From positions 1 to 64,000 of the forward strand of contig NZ_LPXO01000018.1 of the NCBI RefSeq assembly GCF_001482405.1: a DNA stretch of 64,000 bases. The letters run 5' to 3'. This DNA comes from Pseudoponticoccus marisrubri. Lineage in GTDB: Bacteria; Pseudomonadota; Alphaproteobacteria; Rhodobacterales; Rhodobacteraceae. Made by a program: the position numbers and the translations under genes. Shown in pieces: positions 58,514 through 64,000 of the stretch. The notes beneath the pieces were generated by a model, which saw only the letters and a program-made list of their open reading frames with translations, did not search any database and was not told the DNA's origin. How positions within the stretch are numbered: the stretch's first letter is position 1; every line of letters starts with the position of its first letter.

Positions 58514-60030
58514 TCAAGTCTTCCCAGCTGCGTCTCGATTTCCTCCTCCAGCCGCCGCCCCTCTGCAAACTGCGCCCGAAGCTCCGCTGTCAGCCGCTCG
58601 AACTTCTCCTCGAACGGCTCGCCATCCTCCTCGGCCGCTCCAGCACCAACATACCGGCCTGGCGTCAGGACGAAGTTCTGCAAGGCGATCTCTTCCATGG
58701 TCGCCGCCTTGCAGAAGCCCGGCTCGTCGGCATAAGCGCCCGCGTCCGGCTCTCCGCGCCAGGCGTGGTAGGCGGTGGCGATGCGCTCGATCTCCTCTCG
58801 CGACAGCTCCTTCTGCTTGCGTGATCCGGGCACCAGTGCGCCCATCTTGCGGGCGTCGACGAACAGCACCTCGCCGCGCCGGTCGCGCAGCTTGGCGTCC
58901 TTGGCGATGCCGTTGGACTTGTCCTTCGCCAGGATCCAGATGCAGGCCGGGATCTGCGTGCCGTAGAAGAGCTGCCCCGGCAGGGCGATCATGGCGTCCA
59001 CCGCGCCGCCTTCGACCATGGCGCGGCGGATGTCGCCCTCGCCCGAGGACATGGACGACATGGAGCCGTTGGCCATGACCACGCCCGCGATGCCGGTGCT
59101 GCCCAGCTTGTCGTAGATGTGCTGCATCCAGGCGAAGTTGGCATTGCCGACCGGGGGCGTGCCGAATTCCCAGCGCCGGTCCTCGGCCAGGATGTCGCCG
59201 GACCAATCCGAGATGTTGAACGGCGGATTGGCCATCACGTAGTCGAATTTCTCGTCCGGGAAGGCATCGCGAAGGAGCGTGCCCTCGGCGTTCCATTGCA
59301 GGTTCGCGACGATCCCGCGGATGGCAAGGTTCATCCGGGCGAGACCGTAGGTCGTGTGGTTCCGCTCCTGCCCGTAGATGGCGAGGTCGGCCCGGCGATA
59401 CTTGTGCGCCTCCAAGAAGTTCTCTGACTGGACCATGAAGGAGCCCGAACCATGGCAGGGCTCATACAGGCGGCCGCGCGCGGGCTCGATCATCTGGACG
59501 ATGAGCTCGACGACGGGCTTCGGCGTGTGGAAATCGCCACCCCGCTTGCCCTCGTTGCTGGCGAACTCGGAGATGAAATACTCGTAGATGCGGCCGATCA
59601 GGTCGAAGTCCCGGGGCGTGCCGTCGAACTCAATGTTCGAGAAGAGATCGATCAGGCCAGTGACGATGGCCGGGTCGAGCGCCTCGCGCCCGAAGACCTT
59701 GGGGAGCGCGCCTTTGAGCTGCTCGTTGTCGGCCTCGATCGCGCGCATGGCGTTATCGACCTTGACCCCGATGCCCTTGTCCTTGGCGTTGGCGGCCAGC
59801 GTGCTCCAGCGGGCGGCCTCGGGCACCCAGAAGATGCCGTCGGCGAGGTATTCATCGACATCCTCGGCCACCTCCTCGCCCTCGGGGAGGAGCTCGTCAT
59901 ACTTCCGCTGGAAGGCGGTGCCGATGTAGCGCAGAAAGAGCAGGCCCAAGGCCACGTGCTTGTATTCGCCCGGGTCCATGGACCCGCGCATCTTGTCCGC
60001 CGCCGCGAAGAGCGTCTTTTCGATGGTCAT
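58510..60030 (-). CDS. hsdM: type I restriction-modification DNA methyltransferase subunit
   Basis: The 506-aa N6-adenine methyltransferase. The HsdM N-terminal helical domain (EKTLFAAADKMRGSMDPGEY) is followed by the SAM motif YEPCHGSGSFM (about 189-199) and the catalytic NPPF at 268-271. With HsdS it methylates the host DNA and, with HsdR, forms the restriction enzyme. It is the first gene of the five-gene operon hsdM-hsdS-DUF3800-DUF4268-hsdR, with promoter region at 60031-60280. Confidence 0.96.
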   Translation of the reverse strand: MTIEKTLFAAADKMRGSMDPGEYKHVALGLLFLRYIGTAFQRKYDELLPEGEEVAEDVDEYLADGIFWVPEAARWSTLAANAKDKGIGVKVDNAMRAIEADNEQLKGALPKVFGREALDPAIVTGLIDLFSNIEFDGTPRDFDLIGRIYEYFISEFASNEGKRGGDFHTPKPVVELIVQMIEPARGRLYEPCHGSGSFMVQSENFLEAHKYRRADLAIYGQERNHTTYGLARMNLAIRGIVANLQWNAEGTLLRDAFPDEKFDYVMANPPFNISDWSGDILAEDRRWEFGTPPVGNANFAWMQHIYDKLGSTGIAGVVMANGSMSSMSSGEGDIRRAMVEGGAVDAMIALPGQLFYGTQIPACIWILAKDKSNGIAKDAKLRDRRGEVLFVDARKMGALVPGSRKQKELSREEIERIATAYHAWRGEPDAGAYADEPGFCKAATMEEIALQNFVLTPGRYVGAGAAEEDGEPFEEKFERLTAELRAQFAEGRRLEEEIETQLGRLE

Positions 60031-60282
60031 CTGCCGTCCCTTTCCTGGCGTTGGCTCGCCAGACGGTTGATTTGCTTGCGCCTTTTATCGTCGGAAAACG
60101 GGTCGGGATCAATTCTCACGAACCGGATCGAGGGTTCGAGTCTGCAAGGCAGGAAAATTCTCCGATATTCGACCCTTTTACTTTTTTTGCGCACAGGAAA
60201 GTTCCCATGTCTTCCTTGAGCGGCGCACCCGCTCAAAACGCAAACCAGCACCCACGATGGTGCCACACCAAGGATCCAAAGA

Positions 60283-60507
60283 ATGAAGCTTGAGAAGCTT
60301 TCCCTGGTCGACGACCAGTTCTTCACCGCAGAAATCGCCGCTGACGCCGGCATCATCAGCCTGCAGGCAGAAGTCCAGCCTCTCGGCCCCGTGCACATCG
60401 CGCACGCAGTCTGGAAGGAAAACGGGGATGACGCGATGAACTACGTCTCGCAACGTCTGACTGCCGTGCGTGACATGATCGAAGAGAAGCTTCGTGCGAA
60501 CGCCTGA
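60283..60507 (+). CDS. small hypothetical protein (74 aa)
   Basis: The 74-aa product begins MKLEKLSLVDDQFFTAEIAA and is soluble with a helical C-terminal half (MNYVSQRLTAVRDMIEEKL). No family was recognised. AAGGA lies 8 bp before the ATG, and a strong TTCG-loop terminator follows. It is divergent from hsdM across 250 bp of AT-rich DNA that includes a TTGAGCG/CGCTCAA inverted repeat (60216-60236). It might control the restriction operon, but this is only by position. Confidence 0.65.
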   Translation: MKLEKLSLVDDQFFTAEIAADAGIISLQAEVQPLGPVHIAHAVWKENGDDAMNYVSQRLTAVRDMIEEKLRANA

Positions 60508-60543
60508 GAACGGCAGCGTCGCCAGCAAGACACTCCCAGGATC

Positions 60544-60571
60544 AGACGGCTCTTCGGAGCCGTCTTTTTTT
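60544..60571 (+). terminator. rho-independent terminator
   Basis: A perfect 9-bp stem AGACGGCTC/GAGCCGTCT with TTCG loop is followed by a run of seven Ts, 36 bp after the 74-aa gene. Confidence 0.95.
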
Positions 60572-60615
60572 GTCCAGGATTTCTTTCCTATCTGGGAAAG
60601 ATCCATTTCCTCAGC

Positions 60616-60634
60616 ACCACCCCGCCGGGGTGGT
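60616..60634. promoter_or_regulatory. perfect 9-bp palindrome upstream of the KfrA-like gene
   Basis: ACCACCCCG and CGGGGTGGT are separated by a single C. It lies 52 bp before the KfrA-like ATG and is a candidate autoregulatory operator. Confidence 0.5.
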
Positions 60635-60641
60635 AGCGCGA

Positions 60642-60656
60642 GGTAACGGTATTACC
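60642..60656. promoter_or_regulatory. GGTAA-N5-TTACC operator candidate
   Basis: The inverted repeat GGTAACGGTATTACC is followed at once by two further TTACC direct repeats (CTTACCATTACC), 31 bp before the start of the KfrA-like gene. Such clusters are typical of operators bound by the plasmid proteins that autoregulate. Confidence 0.5.
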
Positions 60657-60686
60657 GGCGCTTACCATTACCAGAAGGAGCCGGAT

Positions 60687-61379
60687 ATGGCCCAGAAGAA
60701 GAGCAGTGCGTCCCTGGAAAAGCAAATCAGGGACGCGATCCGCAAGCTGACCGAAGACGGCAAGCAGATCACAAATCAGACGGTCCGGGATGAGATCGGC
60801 GGCGGATCTTTTCGCGAGATCGGCCCGCTCGTGAAGCAGGTCAAAGCCGAAATTGCCGCGAGGGAGAAGGCGGAGCGTGCAGCGCCCGAGATGCCGGAGG
60901 ACTTCCATGATGCGGCCGCCGCGATGTGGCAGACTGCATGGCAGCTGGCCGACGAGATTGCCGCGTCGGAACGACATGCGCACGCAGCCGAACTCGAACG
61001 CTTGCGAGCCGAGGCCGACGAAGCCCTGTCAAACTGCGGCCTCGTGGAGGACGAACGCGACGAGGCAGAAAAACGGGCGGACGCCGCCGAAAAGATGTTG
61101 ACTGAGGCGGAGGCGGCGCTGCTCGACGCGAAGTTCGAGATTGCCCGACTGAACGGGCAGCTCACCGAGCGCGAGACGTACATCGAAAGCAGGCTCGCGG
61201 AGGCCCGCGGAGACGATGCCTCCGAGGCAGTGTCTGACGATGAAGTCTCCGCGGAGCCGAAGATCAAGGTCGAAGAGAACCCGCCAGCGACCGAGAACGA
61301 CACGCAATTGGACATGTTTTCTAAAGGTAAGACCGGCAAATGGAAGCCCGACGACGCCGAGCCCATCGCCGCGGAGTGA
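60687..61379 (+). CDS. KfrA-like DNA-binding coiled-coil protein
   Basis: The 230-aa product has an N-terminal KfrA-type DNA-binding region (LEKQIRDAIRKLTEDGKQI, TNQTVRDEIGGGSFREIGPL, residues about 10-60) and a long coiled coil (about 75-190) rich in Ala, Glu and Arg heptads. The C-terminal tail is acidic. KfrA proteins bind their own promoter and help plasmid maintenance or act as nucleoid-like bundling proteins. AGAAGGAG precedes the ATG. Palindromes lie just upstream. Its stop is 65 bp from the relaxase stop, convergent. Confidence 0.82.
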   Translation: MAQKKSSASLEKQIRDAIRKLTEDGKQITNQTVRDEIGGGSFREIGPLVKQVKAEIAAREKAERAAPEMPEDFHDAAAAMWQTAWQLADEIAASERHAHAAELERLRAEADEALSNCGLVEDERDEAEKRADAAEKMLTEAEAALLDAKFEIARLNGQLTERETYIESRLAEARGDDASEAVSDDEVSAEPKIKVEENPPATENDTQLDMFSKGKTGKWKPDDAEPIAAE

Positions 61380-61399
61380 GCCCGTCCGCGAAGAAGTTC

Positions 61400-61440
61400 C
61401 GGCGCATCCGGACTGGCATGATTGCCTGCCGGATGCGCCG
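61400..61440. terminator. bidirectional hairpin between KfrA-like and relaxase genes
   Basis: Arms CGGCGCATCCGG (61400-61411) and CCGGATGCGCCG (61429-61440) pair perfectly across 17 bases, exactly between two convergent genes. No strong T run is present. Confidence 0.55.
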
Positions 61441-61444
61441 TCGA

Positions 61445-63103
61445 TCAACCCCGCGTCAGCACGCGATGTTTGTTTCTCCTGATGATCCGGATCGGGTCGG
61501 GTTCCGCATCCACGTGAAGCCTGGCCCGTTTCGGGTCTTCCGCCTTTTCCGGATGATGCTTGCCGCTCTCGAGATCATATCCACGCTGGTGCGCGGCCAA
61601 TTCCAAGGCCGCAACGCCGCGACCGAGGTCCTCGGCGAGATCTGGCCTCTCGTCGCATATCTTCATCGATTGCCAAGTCGCGACCCAGGTCCGGCGAACC
61701 GAGACGTTGGGCATCTCGTCCAGCTCTTTCTGGAGCGCCACCGGATCGGAGCTGCGCGCGAGGAACAAGGCACCCGGAAATGCATCGCGATCGAGCGGCA
61801 ATGGCTCGTCGTTGATGATCTGCGCCAGGGTCTTCGGTACGACCTGCCCAGCCCGTTCGCGTTCGTCTGCGATCGACATCGCGGCCTTCCGGTTCTGAGC
61901 CTCGGCTTTCGCGAGACGTGTTTCCCGTCGCCGGATGTTGAAGGCCTTTCTGGCGAGATCCACCACGAAATCATAGGCGGGGCGGACGGCGTGCATGAGC
62001 CGCTCTCGCTTCTTCTTTGACCTGGGTGCCCCAGGTCCGAACTCCAACCCTTCCTCACGCTCCTCCGAGGCCTGCCGGTAGTCGAGCTCACGATAGGCCA
62101 CGGCCCGACTTCCAATGTCCAGCGCCGTGCGCAGTGCAACCGCATCGGCCCTGACAGCCTCGGCCGCGCGCGCCTTCTCGGCAACCTCGCCCTCACGCTG
62201 GGCTTTTTCCGCCTCGCTTCCTTCGAGCGCCTTCTCGCGGGCGTCCAATTCGGCTTGCCGGACCTCTTGCGCGCCCTCCCATGCATCAAGATCGGCAAGC
62301 CGCGCCTCCCGTGTTGCGATGTCCTTCTGGAGAGCTTTGGCCCGGCCATATTCCTTGCGAGTCCACCGGCCCCGGCCGGGACCGAAGCGCATCAAGCCGA
62401 CCCCCGCGAAAACCTCCTCGTATACCTTGTCCTGCCATGCCCTCATGGCGTCGCAGTATGCGACATTCGCCCGCTTTCCGCGGTCCTTCGACTTCTTCTC
62501 ACCGGATTGATTTACCGCTTCTTTCGCGACCCGCCCGGGGTGCAGGTGATCGACGCGGCCACGAACTGGATCGACGGCAAAGACGTGGAGATGCAGATGC
62601 TCTTCATCCCAGTGAACAACACCCGCCAGGACTACGCCGCCTGCCTTGGAAATTCTCTCGCACTCCCACTCCAGCGCCTGCTCCAGAACGTCCAGCGCTT
62701 CCCGCTTGAGCTCGGGATTGGCCAGGGCCTCCTCGGTCAGGACCGGCAAGGAAAAGACGCTCGCGTAGAGCGTGGCCGCGTCCTTCCGAAGCTTTCGCTT
62801 TACCGGCACCGGCCTCCTGCCCTTCGCCCGTCTGATATACGGCTCCTGCACCTGCGATGCCTCCTCCTGCGCCTTCCGGATGTCACGGAAGGACGCCACA
62901 GCACGGGGCAGGATCTGGGGCCCCGGCCGGCCCTGAATGACATGCGCGGACGCGCTGGCGATCCGTTCCGCCTCGTCGAGGATTTCCTGCGCTGTCCACT
63001 TGCGCTGACCGTTCTTTCTAACCGCATGCGGCTCGGGCCCATCGCCGCTCCTGCCCTTGTTCGACCACAGCTCAATATGACCAAATTGATAACCTTCGAA
63101 CAT
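61445..63103 (-). CDS. HUH-type mobilization relaxase
   Basis: The 552-aa protein nicks and unwinds the transfer origin. Residues 150-180 have the histidine motif HWDEEHLHLHVF (His164, His169, His171, His173), as in Pre/MobV-related relaxases, and an N-terminal region with candidate catalytic Tyr (EGYQFGH). The middle (about 270-420) is a long coiled coil. AAGGAG precedes the ATG at 63103; the open frame upstream is within the presumed oriT region and is not used. No coupling protein or T4SS is seen nearby, so mobilization would need a helper. Confidence 0.88.
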   Translation of the reverse strand: MFEGYQFGHIELWSNKGRSGDGPEPHAVRKNGQRKWTAQEILDEAERIASASAHVIQGRPGPQILPRAVASFRDIRKAQEEASQVQEPYIRRAKGRRPVPVKRKLRKDAATLYASVFSLPVLTEEALANPELKREALDVLEQALEWECERISKAGGVVLAGVVHWDEEHLHLHVFAVDPVRGRVDHLHPGRVAKEAVNQSGEKKSKDRGKRANVAYCDAMRAWQDKVYEEVFAGVGLMRFGPGRGRWTRKEYGRAKALQKDIATREARLADLDAWEGAQEVRQAELDAREKALEGSEAEKAQREGEVAEKARAAEAVRADAVALRTALDIGSRAVAYRELDYRQASEEREEGLEFGPGAPRSKKKRERLMHAVRPAYDFVVDLARKAFNIRRRETRLAKAEAQNRKAAMSIADERERAGQVVPKTLAQIINDEPLPLDRDAFPGALFLARSSDPVALQKELDEMPNVSVRRTWVATWQSMKICDERPDLAEDLGRGVAALELAAHQRGYDLESGKHHPEKAEDPKRARLHVDAEPDPIRIIRRNKHRVLTRG

Positions 63104-63202
63104 CGCGTTTTCTCCTTGTTCTGGCGATTGATCGAAGCGGAAATAGGGACGCGAGGCCGGTTCTCTGAAACGGCCGAAACGGGAACAAATCCAGGCAATC
63201 GG

Positions 63203-63227
63203 TACACATAGGGACCGACTATGTGTA
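63203..63227. repeat. 9-bp inverted repeat, oriT candidate
   Basis: TACACATAG (63203-63211) and CTATGTGTA (63219-63227) with the 7-base spacer GGACCGA, 100 bp upstream of the relaxase start. Confidence 0.5.
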
Positions 63228-63508
63228 TTGCGCCGCGCTGCGCTTGCTCCATACACATCATCGGCTCTCCGAGGGCCGCTCGCCGCGGGGCCTCCTGCGC
63301 GGAGAGCGGCCGGGCGTCGTTCGCCACTCCCCGGCACCCCTGGCGTCTCCGACGGGTCGGGGAAGGTCGTTCCGCACTCCTTCCCCGACACCCCATCCTG
63401 CTCGCGCCCCGCGCGGCCAAGAGATGGTGCCCCTCTCCTGGACCTCTCCCGTTTCGCAGACATGAATGTGAGGACTGGAATACCGGTGATGCTGGCGAAA
63501 GGGTCGCC

Positions 63509-63564
63509 GGGTATCTCCTTGTCGCCGCGCCCTCTCGGTGAGACGCGGCGACAAGGAGATACCC
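63509..63564 (+). promoter_or_regulatory. 21-bp stem that sequesters the ribosome binding site of the next gene
   Basis: Two perfect 21-base arms (63509-63529 and 63544-63564, beginning GGGTATCTCCTTGTCG) enclose a 14-base loop. The right arm contains AAGGAG, the ribosome binding site of the gene starting 3 bp later at 63567. In a transcript that starts upstream of the left arm the binding site would be paired. Confidence 0.65.
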
Positions 63565-63566
63565 GA

Positions 63567-63929
63567 ATGACATGGGATCCACGACTGACACTGATGCGCG
63601 CAGAGCTATCGCGCGACCTCGGCCGCGTGATGGCGTGGTGCGAGCACAAACATCGCGACCTACCGGGCTACACACTCGTCGCAGCCGTGAAATTTTTCGA
63701 GGCGGTTGGCATCGCGATGGAATTCAGTGTGGCGGAGATCGAACATCCCTTCGATGATACTTCGGTCGTAAAGACCGCCGAACGTGGCCTCGGCGCCCTT
63801 GGCTATTTCACGAGCACTGCCGGCGCGAAATGGACATCCCCCGGCATCGTCGTATTTGCTGCCGACATGACGGCCCATGAACGGCTCGCCGCAGTCCGAC
63901 ACTTTTTCGACATTGGGCTTTCCGAATAA
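63567..63929 (+). CDS. hypothetical protein (120 aa) of the dusA element
   Basis: The 120-aa soluble product starts MTWDPRLTLMRAELSRDLGR and has a patterned hydrophobic/charged sequence (VAAVKFFEAVGIAMEFSVAEI, KWTSPGIVVFAADM) typical of a small alpha/beta protein; no family is recognised. The ATG at 63567 has AAGGAG 9 bp before it, inside a 21-bp stem. Longer in-frame starts run through the upstream repeat region and are not supported. A hairpin (63956-63985) follows the stop. Confidence 0.7.
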   Translation: MTWDPRLTLMRAELSRDLGRVMAWCEHKHRDLPGYTLVAAVKFFEAVGIAMEFSVAEIEHPFDDTSVVKTAERGLGALGYFTSTAGAKWTSPGIVVFAADMTAHERLAAVRHFFDIGLSE

Positions 63930-63955
63930 GGCCCGGACGCTGCGCCGCGGTTTCC

Positions 63956-63985
63956 GAAGCCGGTCTTCTGGCTGAGACCGGCTTC
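63956..63985 (+). terminator. hairpin after the last gene
   Basis: Arms GAAGCCGGTC (63956-63965) and GACCGGCTTC (63976-63985) with a 10-base loop, 26 bp after the stop at 63929. No T run follows, so it is a weak terminator candidate. Confidence 0.5.
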
Positions 63986-64000
63986 GCAAGCCGCGGGGCA

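Larger units (their letters stand above)
63104..63566. other. intergenic region between relaxase and last gene; candidate oriT
   Basis: This 463-bp stretch contains a 9-bp inverted repeat (TACACATAG / CTATGTGTA, 63203-63227), a further TACACAT at about 63251, and the 21-bp inverted repeat at 63509-63564. oriT is usually beside its relaxase gene and contains such repeats. Short ORFs across it have no binding sites and are not reported as genes. Confidence 0.5.

Overview
The window is GC-rich DNA of a marine alphaproteobacterium, most likely a Rhodobacterales member of the Roseobacter group. The calls that point there are a divergent glnB-glnA pair, pntAB, a complete DMSP lyase gene (dddP), the tetrameric sarcosine oxidase operon, malate synthase G, ccmI, stand-alone bioY, and several RTX/Hint proteins typical of this family. 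Genus cannot be decided from the sequence alone.

Layout. Positions 1-900 are AT-richer, hold two small unknown genes with their own promoter, and end at the 3' end of tRNA-Leu(UAG); this looks like the edge of an integrated element. Positions 1000-49500 are ordinary chromosomal core: nitrogen control (glnB, glnA), NAD(P)HX repair, envelope enzymes (permuted NlpC/P60 lipoprotein, MltB transglycosylase), DMSP cleavage (dddP) beside a DUF3445 haem N-demethylase-like gene, an alpha/beta hydrolase-OsmC fusion, biotin uptake, proton-translocating transhydrogenase, an MBL-fold protein with a broken metal motif, an IorAB-type molybdenum oxidoreductase, a large RTX-Hint exoprotein, HemG-like flavodoxin, a C26 amidotransferase, malate synthase G, an Atm1-type exporter, a LysM protein, LOG, RarD, SodB, sarcosine oxidase (soxB, soxD, soxA, soxG, with an extra membrane gene), ccmI-ruvX-DUF1289, a second RTX protein, a PhyH-like oxygenase with a TauE exporter, and dusA.

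From dusA to the right end (about 49.4 kb to beyond 64 kb) lies an integrative and probably mobilizable element inserted at the 5' end of dusA. It carries a dusA-side tyrosine integrase, a five-gene type I restriction-modification operon (hsdM, hsdS, DUF3800, PD-(D/E)XK-DUF4268, hsdR), a KfrA-like DNA-binding protein, an HUH relaxase, and several unknown small genes. hsdR has an in-frame amber codon that removes about 110 C-terminal residues. The right end of the element is outside the window.

Regulatory signals read from the sequence include seven terminator-like hairpins with clear stems, a CtrA-type box, a -24/-12-like element before glnB, palindromes before glcB and the KfrA-like gene, two copies of a 34-bp interspersed repeat, four copies of the octamer GTTGCACC around the dusA/integrase junction, and a 21-bp stem that contains the ribosome binding site of the last gene.
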